A stretch of DNA of 64,000 nt from an uncultured Roseobacter sp. (GTDB lineage: Bacteria; Pseudomonadota; Alphaproteobacteria; Rhodobacterales; Rhodobacteraceae), in the NCBI RefSeq assembly GCF_947491795.1, contig NZ_CANLKW010000003.1, positions 682,001 to 746,000 on the forward strand, read 5' to 3'. Shown in pieces: positions 9,289-17,711 of this stretch. Both the position numbers and the translations under genes were made by a program. The notes under the pieces were generated by a model that was not told the origin of the DNA, ran no database searches, and saw only the letters and a program-made list of their open reading frames with translations. Numbering within the stretch: the stretch's first letter is position 1; each line of letters opens with the position of its first letter.

Positions 9289-10189
9289 GCTGGAGACACC
9301 AGCGCATGATCGCTTTCTGCGCGTGCAGCCGGTTTTCGGCCTCGTCAAAGATCACCGAATGCGGCCCGTCCATTACTTCGGATGTTGCCTCGTCATCGCG
9401 ATGCGCCGGCAGACAATGCATAAACAGCGCATCAGGTTTTGCCTGCGCCATCAAATCCGCGTTGACCTGATACCCCCGCAGCTGGTTGTGACGACGTTCG
9501 CGCGCAGACTGCGGATCGTGCATGGAAACCCAGGTGTCTGTAACCACCAGATCAGCCCCCTGAACCGCCTTTGCCGGGTCGCGTTCGATCGAATACATCC
9601 CCTCAAGTGCGGGTTCAGGATCCAGCGGGGGCGGGCCGGTAAAGACCAGGTCGAAATCAAACTGCCGGGCCGCGTGCGCAAAGCTCGCAAAAACGTTGTT
9701 GCCATCGCCCGACCAGACGACCCTGCGCCCTTTTATCGGCCCGCTGTGCTCCTCGAACGTCATCACATCCGCCATGATCTGGCAGGGATGTGTGCGGTTG
9801 GTCAGACCGTTTATGACCGGAACAGTCGCGTGTTCTGCCATCTCCAGCAGTGTCGCCTCCTCAAAGGTCCGGATCATGATCAGGTCAACGTACCGGCTCA
9901 GTACCCGCGCGGTATCGGCGATGGTTTCCCCGTGGCCAAGCTGCATGTCTGTGCCGGACAGCACCATCGTCTGACCGCCCATCTGCCGCACCCCGACATC
10001 AAAGGAAACGCGGGTCCGTGTCGAGGGTTTTTCAAAGATCAGCGCGACCATGTGGTCCCGGAGCGGCTGCGCCTCGTCCAGCGCCCCCCGGGGGCGGCCC
10101 GCACGGGCAGCCTTCATTGCAGCGGCACTGTCAATGATGCCGCGCAATTCAGCCGGGTCAGTGGTATGGATATCCAGAAAATGGTTCAT
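9284..10189 (-). CDS. argF: Ornithine carbamoyltransferase
   Basis: 301 residues, close to the typical 305-310. The carbamoyl-phosphate loop STRTR is at 56-60, HPCQ near residue 130 and the ornithine-binding HCLPAHR near 255. It converts ornithine plus carbamoyl phosphate to citrulline in cytoplasmic arginine synthesis. It follows argD by 30 bp on the same strand, so argD-argF form an operon. This gene pair is common in alphaproteobacteria. Confidence 0.97.
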   Translation of the reverse strand: MNHFLDIHTTDPAELRGIIDSAAAMKAARAGRPRGALDEAQPLRDHMVALIFEKPSTRTRVSFDVGVRQMGGQTMVLSGTDMQLGHGETIADTARVLSRYVDLIMIRTFEEATLLEMAEHATVPVINGLTNRTHPCQIMADVMTFEEHSGPIKGRRVVWSGDGNNVFASFAHAARQFDFDLVFTGPPPLDPEPALEGMYSIERDPAKAVQGADLVVTDTWVSMHDPQSARERRHNQLRGYQVNADLMAQAKPDALFMHCLPAHRDDEATSEVMDGPHSVIFDEAENRLHAQKAIMRWCLQR

Positions 10190-10219
10190 GTTATCGGACT
10201 TTTCAAAAAAGGATCAGGG

Positions 10220-11395
10220 TCAGGCAGCGGAAACGGCTGTGGCAGCCGCGTCCAGACGCGAGACGGCTTCAGCGATCTCATTGTCCGAGATCGTCAACGC
10301 AGGCAGAAGGCGGATGACATTGTCTGCCGCAGGAACAGTCAGCACTTCACTGGCATATCCCGCCGCGACGATATCCGTGTTCGCAGCCCTGCACCGTATC
10401 CCCAGCATCAGACCGCTGCCCCGCACGCTCTCAAAGACATCCGGATGGGCAGCGATCAGCCCTTCCAGCTTCTGGCGCAGCAATCCGGCTTTGCGGTTTA
10501 CCTCCGCCAGAAAATCGCGGTCTGCGATGACATCCATCACTGCACAGCCAACGGCACAGCCCAGTGGGTTGCCGCCATAGGTCGAGCCATGGGTTCCTGC
10601 CGTCATCCCCGAGGCGGCCTCTTCGGTCGCCAGCACAGCACCCAGGGGAAAGCCGCCCCCGATCCCTTTGGCCACCATCATGATATCAGGCGAGATCCCG
10701 GCCCATTCATGCGCAAAAAGCCTGCCCGTGCGGCCCACGCCGCACTGTACCTCATCGAGGATCAGCAGGATGCCGTGCTCATCACACAGATCGCGCAGCC
10801 CTTTCAGACACTGGTCCGGCACCGGACGGATACCGCCTTCGCCCTGAACAGGCTCGATCAGAATGGCTGCGGTATTTTCAGTGATCGCAGCGGTAAGGGC
10901 GTCATGATCCCCAAATTCCAGATGAACAAACCCGGGCAGCAGCGGACCAAACCCTTTGGTCATTTTCTCTGATCCTGCTGCGGCAATTCCAGCAGCGGAG
11001 CGTCCATGAAACGAACCGGAGAACGTAATGATCTCCGTCCGCTCCGGCTGATCTTTGTCGAACCAATACTTGCGTGCCATTTTGACCGCCAGTTCACAGG
11101 ACTCGGTACCTGAATTGGTAAAGAATACCGTATCTGCAAATGTGTGCGCAGTCAGTTTGTCCGCCAGCTCCTGCTGCTTTGGGATCTGGTACAGATTGGA
11201 CGTGTGCCACAGTGCCCCGGCCTGATCCGTCAGTGCCGCAACCAGTGCCGGATGCGCATGCCCCAGCGCATTGACCGCAATGCCCGCACCCAGATCCAGA
11301 AAACGTCGCCCGTCTGCTTCCACCAACCAGGAGCCTTCGCCTTTTACAAAGCTCATCGGGGCACGGGAATAAGTCGGCAGTATGGTCGGGATCAT
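10220..11395 (-). CDS. argD: Acetylornithine / succinyldiaminopimelate aminotransferase
   Basis: 391 residues from the ATG at 11395 (MIPTILPTYSRAPMSFVKGEG). The frame extends further upstream, but family alignment places the start here. Class III PLP features are visible: ILDEVQCGVGRTG with the PLP-contacting Asp, and MMVAKGIGGGFPLGA with the Schiff-base Lys. It makes N-acetylornithine in arginine synthesis and may also serve lysine synthesis. First gene of the argD-argF operon. Confidence 0.95.
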   Translation of the reverse strand: MIPTILPTYSRAPMSFVKGEGSWLVEADGRRFLDLGAGIAVNALGHAHPALVAALTDQAGALWHTSNLYQIPKQQELADKLTAHTFADTVFFTNSGTESCELAVKMARKYWFDKDQPERTEIITFSGSFHGRSAAGIAAAGSEKMTKGFGPLLPGFVHLEFGDHDALTAAITENTAAILIEPVQGEGGIRPVPDQCLKGLRDLCDEHGILLILDEVQCGVGRTGRLFAHEWAGISPDIMMVAKGIGGGFPLGAVLATEEAASGMTAGTHGSTYGGNPLGCAVGCAVMDVIADRDFLAEVNRKAGLLRQKLEGLIAAHPDVFESVRGSGLMLGIRCRAANTDIVAAGYASEVLTVPAADNVIRLLPALTISDNEIAEAVSRLDAAATAVSAA

Positions 11396-11487
11396 CGGAT
11401 CGTCCTTGTCAGATGCGCTCTGGCTGAAGCACGGAACGTGCATGAGCCTCTGGAGCAGGTCAACATTTTTTAAAGAGGAGGAAAACA

Positions 11488-11565
11488 ATGGGCACAGGGC
11501 CCGGGATCACGCAGTGGTGGTTCAGGCGCTCAGGCGTCGTCGGACCGGATATGTCTGCAAGGTGA
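11488..11565 (+). CDS. Candidate leader peptide with tandem Trp codons
   Basis: A 25-codon frame, MGTGPGITQWWFRRSGVVGP and five more residues. It is preceded by a strong AGAGGAGG ribosome site (11475-11482) five bases before its ATG, better than most genes here. Two adjacent Trp codons near the middle recall attenuator leader peptides. Downstream, AACCCG (11580-11585) can pair with CGGGTT (11628-11633) before the DMT exporter start at 11651. I see no clean U-tract terminator, and the frame could be chance. Confidence 0.35.
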   Translation: MGTGPGITQWWFRRSGVVGPDMSAR

Positions 11566-11650
11566 TCATGCTGCTGGCTAACCCGGGAAAGCGCGGAAGA
11601 AAAGCCTTTTGTGCTCTTGTCAGCAAACGGGTTCGGGCGCATAGGGCGGC

Positions 11651-12553
11651 ATGGCTGCAACAACCGCGCAAAATCCCAGGCTTGCCCTCGTCCTGATGGC
11701 CGTTGCCACAGCCTTTATTGCCGGCACGATGCTGATCGCAAAAACGCTGGGCAGCACGGCCTTTGGCCCCGCGCTGCATCCCTTGCAGATATCACACGGC
11801 CGGTTTGTCTTTGCCTTTATGACAATTGCGGCGGTGGCTGCCATGATCCGTCCGCAATTACAGCGGCCTGCGTGGCGGCTGCATCTGGCGCGTACTGCCT
11901 TTGGGTGGGCCGGTGTCACGCTCATGTTTGCGTCAGTGGCATGGATCCCGCTGGCCGATGCGACCGCGATTACATTTCTCAACCCGGTTTTCGGAATGAT
12001 GCTGGCAATTCCATTGCTGGGGGAAAAAGTGGGGCGCATCCGGTGGTCGGCGGCGGCGATGGCCATTGCCGGGGCAATGATCCTGCTGCGCCCTACCCCG
12101 GAGAGCTTTCAGGCCGCAAGCCTTCTGGCACTTGGTGCTGCGATGCTGATGGGAATGGAACTCATTTTCATCAAAAAACTGGCCGGGCGCGAGACTGCCT
12201 TTCAAATTCTGCTGATCAACAACTTTCTCGGCCTGCTCCTGTCATCGCTGGCTGTTCTGGCTGCCTGGGAACCGCCGACACCTCAGCAGTGGATGCTGCT
12301 GGTGGCTCTGGGCAGCTGTATGGCCGCGGCCCAGGCCTGTTTTGTCAACGCCATGGCCCGGGCGGATGCCAGCTTCATAGCGCCTTTCAGCTATGGCACC
12401 CTGCTTTTTGCGGCGGTTTACGACATGGTTTTTTTCGGGCAGTTCCCGGATTTTGTCACCATTCTGGGTGCCTGTGTTATCCTGACAGGCGGTATCATTC
12501 TGGCAATCCGTGAGGCCAGCGCCCGCCCGGCGGCACCCAATCCACAAAGCTGA
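11651..12553 (+). CDS. EamA/DMT-family transporter
   Basis: 300 residues, hydrophobic throughout, with about ten transmembrane segments arranged as two EamA repeats (roughly residues 10-145 and 155-290). The first repeat ends WIPLADATAITFLNPVFGMM and the second ASFIAPFSYGTLLFAAVYDM, both hallmark segments of the RhaT/EamA drug/metabolite family. These inner-membrane proteins export amino acids or other metabolites; the substrate is unknown. The short Trp-Trp frame upstream, if it is a leader, would hint at an aromatic amino acid signal, but that is speculation. Confidence 0.9.
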   Translation: MAATTAQNPRLALVLMAVATAFIAGTMLIAKTLGSTAFGPALHPLQISHGRFVFAFMTIAAVAAMIRPQLQRPAWRLHLARTAFGWAGVTLMFASVAWIPLADATAITFLNPVFGMMLAIPLLGEKVGRIRWSAAAMAIAGAMILLRPTPESFQAASLLALGAAMLMGMELIFIKKLAGRETAFQILLINNFLGLLLSSLAVLAAWEPPTPQQWMLLVALGSCMAAAQACFVNAMARADASFIAPFSYGTLLFAAVYDMVFFGQFPDFVTILGACVILTGGIILAIREASARPAAPNPQS

Positions 12554-12564
12554 CCGTTCACCGC

Positions 12565-12592
12565 TTGTAACTCGCCGCGCGTTGCTTAAAAT
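12565..12592 (+). promoter_or_regulatory. Candidate gcrA promoter
   Basis: TTGTAA (12565-12570) and TAAAAT (12587-12592) are separated by 16 bp. They lie in the 104-bp gap after the DMT gene. Transcription would start near 12599 and run through the hairpin at 12614-12637 before reaching gcrA. Confidence 0.4.
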
Positions 12593-12613
12593 AGAGCACT
12601 GACGAAATGACAG

Positions 12614-12640
12614 AGCGGTCCGGGAAACAGGGCCGCTTTT
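12614..12640 (+). terminator. Intrinsic-terminator-like hairpin in the gcrA leader
   Basis: AGCGGTCC (12614-12621) pairs with GGGCCGCT (12630-12637), eight pairs with one U-G wobble, and is followed by TTTT. It can end transcription from the DMT gene, but it also lies between the candidate gcrA promoter and the gcrA start, only 18 bp before the ATG. Confidence 0.5.
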
Positions 12641-12657
12641 GACGTAAGGAATATCCG

Positions 12658-13221
12658 ATGTCCTGGACCGACGAACGCGTTGAGATGCTCAAAAAGATGT
12701 GGGGGGAGGGCCAGTCCGCCAGCCAGATCGCCAAGGAGCTGGGCGGGGTGACCCGCAACGCGGTCATCGGCAAAGTGCACAGGCTGGGTCTGTCAAACCG
12801 TGCAACGGCTGCTGCCAAGCCCGAGGCCAAGGCAAAGCCAGCGCCCAAAGCCGAAGCCAGGCCAAAGCCCGCCCCTAAACCAGCAGAACCTGCAGCACGT
12901 GCAGAGGCGGAGCCCGCGGCACCAAAACCGCTGCCCGCACGCAAGCAGATCATTCCGGCAGGTCAGCCGCTTCCGCCTCAGCCCTCGGCCAATGAGATCA
13001 GCCCAGAAGCGCTGGCCAAAGTGTCCGAGATCGAGAAAAAGGCAAAAAAGCTCTCTCTGATGGAACTTACCGAGCGGACCTGCAAATGGCCCGTGGGAGA
13101 CCCGGCAACCGATCATTTCTGGTTTTGCGGCCTGCCCGTTCAGCAAGGCAAGCCATACTGCGAGGCGCATGTCGGCGTGGCATTCCAGCCAATGTCATCG
13201 CGCCGCGACAGACGCCGCTGA
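12658..13221 (+). CDS. gcrA: GcrA cell cycle regulator
   Basis: 187 residues. The N-terminus (MSWTDERVEMLKKMWGEGQS, then a GVTRNAVIGKVHRLGLSNR recognition helix, residues 1-50) is the GcrA DNA-binding domain. An Ala/Pro/Lys-rich linker of about 50-60 residues follows. The C-terminal part has RTCKWPVGDP, WFCG and YCEAH. GcrA binds sigma70 RNA polymerase and activates promoters carrying methylated GANTC sites, in a network with CtrA and CcrM. It is monocistronic here; a terminator-like hairpin in its leader is unusual. Confidence 0.96.
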   Translation: MSWTDERVEMLKKMWGEGQSASQIAKELGGVTRNAVIGKVHRLGLSNRATAAAKPEAKAKPAPKAEARPKPAPKPAEPAARAEAEPAAPKPLPARKQIIPAGQPLPPQPSANEISPEALAKVSEIEKKAKKLSLMELTERTCKWPVGDPATDHFWFCGLPVQQGKPYCEAHVGVAFQPMSSRRDRRR

Positions 13222-13318
13222 GACCGCTTCGCTGAAATTTTTCCAACGCAATGGTGAGTTGCGCTCGCGCGGGCATCGTATATGCCCTTGCCCGGAGAGA
13301 TGAGACGGAGAGACGCAG

Positions 13319-14941
13319 ATGTCCAACCCCCAGACAATTCGGGCCGCAGATGCGCTGGCGCAACGGTTGTACAGGGCGGGCTGCAGGCACGCCTTTGGCA
13401 TGCCCGGCGGCGAGGTTCTGACCCTGGTGGATGCACTTGAGGCGGCAGGCATCCGTTTTATCCTGGCAAAACACGAAAACGCAGCTGCCTTTATGGCCGA
13501 GGGCGTCTATCACCGGACCGGCGCGCCAGGCATTCTGGTCGCCACGGTAGGACCAGGTGCACTGAATGGTGTGAACGCGGTTGCCAATGCCCATCAGGAC
13601 CGTGTGCCGCTGATCGTTCTTGCAGGTGCGGTGGATGCAGATGAGGCACAGACATATACTCACCAGGTACTGGACCAGCAGGCAGTGTTCCGCCCGATCA
13701 CCAAGGCAAGTTTTTCGCTGGTGCCCGGAGCCGCGCATGTGATTGCCGACAAGGCGGTCGGGATTGCAACCGAGGGCAGACCCGGCCCGGTTCATATCGA
13801 CGTGCCGATCACAGTTGCAGATGCCAGAATCTCAGCCGAAGCCCCCGCACCGCGCGCTGACGCGGCGATCGTTGCACCGGCTGGCGCGGATCTGCAGACC
13901 GCCCGGGGCTGGCTGGCACAGGCGCGCCGCCCTGTGATCGTGGCCGGCCTTGATGCGATGAACGATGCGGCGGGAGACGCTCTGGTTGCTTTTGCCGAAA
14001 AACACCATATCCCTGTCATCACCACCTACAAAGCCAAAGGGTTGATGCCCGAGGATCACCCGTTGTGTCTGGGGGGTGCCGGTCTCTCTCCTCTGGCGGA
14101 CAGGCACCTGCTGCCGTTTTTGGCCCGGGCCGATCTGATCCTGTGTCTGGGCTATGACCCGATCGAGATGCGCACGGGCTGGCGGGATGCCTGGGATCCG
14201 CGAACGCAGAATGTCATCGACATCACTGCAGAGCCGAACCACCACTTTATGCATCAGTCGGGTCTGAACTTTATTGCCGATTGTAACGCTGCACTGAAAG
14301 CACTGTCTGACGGCGTGGCGCCGCTGGAAACCTGGGCGGACGGCGGCATTGAAAGCACAAAAGCCGCCCTGGCAGCGGCCTTTCCGAAGGACGACGTATG
14401 GGGCCCGGCAGCCGTGATCGCGACATGCCGTGACATCCTGCCTCGCAATACGCTCGCCACTGTCGACAGCGGCGCGCACCGCATTCTGCTCAGCCAGATG
14501 TGGGAGTGTTATGAGCCGCGCGGCCTGACCCAGTCCACCGCTCTGTGCACGATGGGATGCGCCATCCCGCTGGCGATGGGCGCACAGGTCGCCGAACTTG
14601 ACCGGCCCGTCGTCTCTTTCAGCGGCGACGCCGGATTTCTGATGATCGCGGGAGAGCTGAGCACGGCCGCCGAACTGGGGCTGCGCACGGTTTTCGTGGT
14701 ATTTGTGGACGCCTCTCTTTCGCTGATCGAACTCAAGCAGCGCTCACGCCAGCTGACCAATCACGGCGTCGACTTTGCGCGCCATGACTATGCGGCGATG
14801 GGACAGGCATTTGGCGGTGCGGGCCACACGGTCACAAACCGGTCCGAGCTGGAAACTGCGCTCAGCACAGCACTTGCTGCCGACACGTTCACGGTGATTG
14901 CCGCTGTCATCGACCGGGGTGGGTATGACGGACGCATCTGA
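13319..14941 (+). CDS. Thiamine-diphosphate-dependent enzyme, acetolactate-synthase-like
   Basis: 540 residues with the three-domain ThDP decarboxylase plan: PYR domain (about 8-170; catalytic Glu in KHENAAAFMAEG), central domain (about 190-325) and PP domain (about 375-530). In the PP domain the metal/ThDP motif is SGDAGF instead of GDG, and the usual Asn ligand 27 residues later is Asp (FVFVDASLSL). The change is a real departure from acetolactate synthase, so the reaction is open. The stop overlaps the next gene, a CoA-transferase, by 17 bp. That pairing resembles oxalyl-CoA decarboxylase/formyl-CoA transferase, but the sequence is not a typical Oxc. Confidence 0.88.
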   Translation: MSNPQTIRAADALAQRLYRAGCRHAFGMPGGEVLTLVDALEAAGIRFILAKHENAAAFMAEGVYHRTGAPGILVATVGPGALNGVNAVANAHQDRVPLIVLAGAVDADEAQTYTHQVLDQQAVFRPITKASFSLVPGAAHVIADKAVGIATEGRPGPVHIDVPITVADARISAEAPAPRADAAIVAPAGADLQTARGWLAQARRPVIVAGLDAMNDAAGDALVAFAEKHHIPVITTYKAKGLMPEDHPLCLGGAGLSPLADRHLLPFLARADLILCLGYDPIEMRTGWRDAWDPRTQNVIDITAEPNHHFMHQSGLNFIADCNAALKALSDGVAPLETWADGGIESTKAALAAAFPKDDVWGPAAVIATCRDILPRNTLATVDSGAHRILLSQMWECYEPRGLTQSTALCTMGCAIPLAMGAQVAELDRPVVSFSGDAGFLMIAGELSTAAELGLRTVFVVFVDASLSLIELKQRSRQLTNHGVDFARHDYAAMGQAFGGAGHTVTNRSELETALSTALAADTFTVIAAVIDRGGYDGRI

Positions 14942-16133
14942 TACACCGATGGCGCTCGACGGACTCGTCGTGCTTGATCTCAGCCGGATCCTCGCGGGTC
15001 CCACAGCCACACAGTTGCTGGGCGATTTCGGCGCAACTGTGATCAAGGTCGAGAACCCCAAAACGGAGGGTGATGACACCCGCGGCTGGGGGCCGAATTA
15101 TGCGCTGGATACAAATGGCCAAAAGACAGACCTGTCTGCCTATTTCATGGCAGCCAACCGCAATAAGCAATCGGTTGCGGTTGATCTGTCTACAGACGCG
15201 GGGCAGGAAATGATCCGCCAGCTTGCCGCCCGCGCCGATGTGGTGGTCGAAAATTACAAACCGGGCGGGTTGCGCAAATACGGGCTGGATCACGAGACGC
15301 TCTGTGCAGCCCACCCGGGCCTTGTCTATTGCTCGATCTCGGGTTTTGGCCAGACCGGGCCAAACCGCGATCAGCCCGGATATGACCTTATGGCACAGGG
15401 CTATGGCGGCATCATGTCCCTGACGGGTGCACCGGACGGGCCACCAATGAAGGTGGGCGTTGGCATCGCTGATGTCATGTGCGGGATGTATGCGGCCGTT
15501 GGCATACTTGCTGCTTTAAGGCACCGGGATGCAACCGGCGAGGGGCAGCACATTGACCTTTCGCTGGTGGATGCGCAGATGGCCTGGCTGATCAACGAGG
15601 GCACAAACTATCTGACCTCTGGCAAGGAGCCGGTCCGGCGGGGGAACGCGCATCCGAACATCGTGCCCTATGATGCCTTTGCCTGTTCCGACGGCCACAT
15701 TCTGATTGCCGTCGGAAACGATGCACAGTTTGCGCGGTTTTGCGATGTTCTGGGTCTGGGTCAGCTGGCAGAGGATGACCGTTTCAAGACCAACGTGGCA
15801 CGGATCGAAAACCGCGACACGCTGATCCCCCTGCTGTCACCCGCAGTCGCCGCGCTCAGCACTGCTGAAGTGCTGGACCGGCTCCATTCAGTCAAGGTAC
15901 CGGCGGGCCCGATTCACACGGTTGCGCAGGCGCTTGGCTCCGATCAGGCACAGGCCAGGGGAACTGTAGCAGAGGTCGCCGCAGACGGGGTGCAGAACGG
16001 GCATGTCAGGTTGCTGGGCAACCCACTGAAGCTGTCGCGGACGCCGGTGCAATACCGCAAGGCGCCGCCGTTTTTCGGGCAGGATACCGCTGCGGTCTGC
16101 GACACCTTTGGCCTGAGGCCGCCAAAGGCGTAA
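14925..16133 (+). CDS. CaiB/BaiF family CoA-transferase (class III)
   Basis: 402 residues from the ATG at 14925, which overlaps the upstream ThDP enzyme gene by 17 bp. Features include LDLSRILAGPTATQLLGDFG near the N-terminus, VVVENYKPGGLRKYGLDHE, and GVGIADVMCGMYAAVGILAA, which carries the catalytic Asp of the family. These enzymes move CoA between carboxylic acids through an aspartyl-CoA thioester. The overlap argues that the two proteins work on one metabolite; the acid is unknown. Confidence 0.92.
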   Translation: MTDASDTPMALDGLVVLDLSRILAGPTATQLLGDFGATVIKVENPKTEGDDTRGWGPNYALDTNGQKTDLSAYFMAANRNKQSVAVDLSTDAGQEMIRQLAARADVVVENYKPGGLRKYGLDHETLCAAHPGLVYCSISGFGQTGPNRDQPGYDLMAQGYGGIMSLTGAPDGPPMKVGVGIADVMCGMYAAVGILAALRHRDATGEGQHIDLSLVDAQMAWLINEGTNYLTSGKEPVRRGNAHPNIVPYDAFACSDGHILIAVGNDAQFARFCDVLGLGQLAEDDRFKTNVARIENRDTLIPLLSPAVAALSTAEVLDRLHSVKVPAGPIHTVAQALGSDQAQARGTVAEVAADGVQNGHVRLLGNPLKLSRTPVQYRKAPPFFGQDTAAVCDTFGLRPPKA

Positions 16134-16149
16134 CAATCGCCCGCTGACC

Positions 16150-16163
16150 GGCAAAATTTTGCC
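16150..16163. promoter_or_regulatory. Perfect 14-bp palindrome GGCAAAATTTTGCC
   Basis: It lies 17 bp after the CoA-transferase stop and about 150 bp before the TPR gene. It could be an operator for the TPR gene, or form a short hairpin (GGCAA-AATT-TTGCC) followed by TTT, acting as a weak terminator. I cannot decide between the two. Confidence 0.35.
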
Positions 16164-16313
16164 TTTCTATTCATCTTCTGGCTGTAAATCGCTGAAACAT
16201 TGGCGCGAACGGGACACGGTCCTTCACGTTGGCGTGTGTCCGGCCGGACGCGCCTTCGCCCGCACCAATATTGCGATACACAGAACCCATAACTTGTAAA
16301 AGGCGCGTTCTCG

Positions 16314-17663
16314 ATGAAATACGATATCTGCCAAGGCCCCGTATCCCTGACGACCGATGATGCGGTGTCGGAATGGAACAGCATGGTTCATGCTTTCCTG
16401 GCACACGGAACAGCAACACCCACCCACCTTGGAGCGGTGTTGAAAAGTCATCCGGATTTCGCAATGGGCCATGCCGCGCGCGGTCTTTTTTCAATGATGA
16501 TGGGCCGCAAGGAACTGGTCACGGTCGCGCAGGAAGCCGCCGCTGCTGCACACAGAGCGGCAGGCAACAGCGCAATCTCCCCGCGCGAACGCGCCTGGAT
16601 CGATGCCCTGGATCACTGGCTGTCCGGCAGCCTGTCCGGCGCGGTCACCGAAATGGAGAAAATCCTCAGCCAGAACCCGGCGGATACGCTTTCAGCCAAG
16701 GTCAGCCACGCCATCCGTTTTATCCTGGGCGATGCCCACGGTATGCGCCGCTCTATTGAACGGGTTCTGGAGGCACATGACGAAGATCACCCCCTGCGTG
16801 GTTTCGCACTGGGATGCCATGCATTTGCGCTTGAGGAAACGGGCGACTATGAAAACGCGGAAAAAGCCGGGCGTCACGGTCTTGTTCTCGTACCCCAGGA
16901 CAGCTGGGGGCTGCATGCGGTCACCCACGTCTACGATATGACCGCACGTTCCGGCGATGGCATCCGGATGATCGAAGACCACACAAGCGCCTGGGACCAC
17001 TGCAATAATTTCCGCTATCACGTCTGGTGGCACAAAGCGCTGCTCCATATGGACCGCGGAGAGCTGGACGTTGCTCTTGGACTCTATGACGCCCAGATCC
17101 GCGCGGACAAAACGGATGATTACCGCGATATATCCAACGCCACCTCACTGCTGACACGGCTGGAGCTCGAAGGCGTCGATGTCGGACCGCGCTGGGATGA
17201 ACTGGCCGATCTGGCGCAGAACCGAACGGAGGATGGCTGTGTGGTGTTCGCGGACCTGCACTACATGCTGGCGCTCACCGGCGCTGACCGTCCGGACGCG
17301 ATTGCCGAGATGACGGACCGTTTTGCGCGGGATGCTGCCTGCGACGGCGAGATGCAGTCGCGCTATGCCGATCCCGGCGTTGCCGCACTGCAGGGTTTAA
17401 ACGCTTTCGCCGAGGCACGCTATGACACCGCCTTTGCAAACCTTGCCGCCGCGCGCCCTGCAATGCAGACAATAGGCGGCAGCCACGCGCAGCGCGACGT
17501 GTTCGAGCGGCTGACGATCGACGCAGGTCTGCGCGCCGGGCGCTATGACGCCACCGAAACCATTCTGTTGGACAGGCTCGACCGCCGCGCGGGAAATGCC
17601 GACCGTTACACCACGTCGCGCATGGAAACCATTTCCCGGGCCCGGCGAATCCCTGCGCAGTGA
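16314..17663 (+). CDS. Tetratricopeptide repeat protein, TTC38 family
   Basis: 449 residues of alpha-helical repeats without signal peptide or membrane segment. Blocks such as GFALGCHAFALEETGDYENA and GLHAVTHVYDMTARSGDGIRM, with a conserved NNFRYHVWWHKALLHMDRGE stretch, match the TTC38-like family found in many proteobacteria. The biochemical function of the family is unknown; TPR arrays usually mediate protein contacts. It is followed 49 bp later by the opgCGH operon, but whether it belongs to it is unclear. Confidence 0.85.
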   Translation: MKYDICQGPVSLTTDDAVSEWNSMVHAFLAHGTATPTHLGAVLKSHPDFAMGHAARGLFSMMMGRKELVTVAQEAAAAAHRAAGNSAISPRERAWIDALDHWLSGSLSGAVTEMEKILSQNPADTLSAKVSHAIRFILGDAHGMRRSIERVLEAHDEDHPLRGFALGCHAFALEETGDYENAEKAGRHGLVLVPQDSWGLHAVTHVYDMTARSGDGIRMIEDHTSAWDHCNNFRYHVWWHKALLHMDRGELDVALGLYDAQIRADKTDDYRDISNATSLLTRLELEGVDVGPRWDELADLAQNRTEDGCVVFADLHYMLALTGADRPDAIAEMTDRFARDAACDGEMQSRYADPGVAALQGLNAFAEARYDTAFANLAAARPAMQTIGGSHAQRDVFERLTIDAGLRAGRYDATETILLDRLDRRAGNADRYTTSRMETISRARRIPAQ

Positions 17664-17711
17664 CACCGGCGACCTGATGACATTCGCGCAGCGACGGAAT
17701 AAAGACCGGCT

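Noticed and set aside
9173..10972. 599-codon open frame on the plus strand
   Set aside because: Antisense to argF and argD, whose active-site motifs are intact. The product has no recognisable domain and its frame mirrors the argF/argD codon positions.
13271..13287. Hairpin GGGCAT-N5-ATGCCC between gcrA and the ThDP enzyme gene
   Set aside because: Only six pairs and no T-run follows; not a credible terminator.
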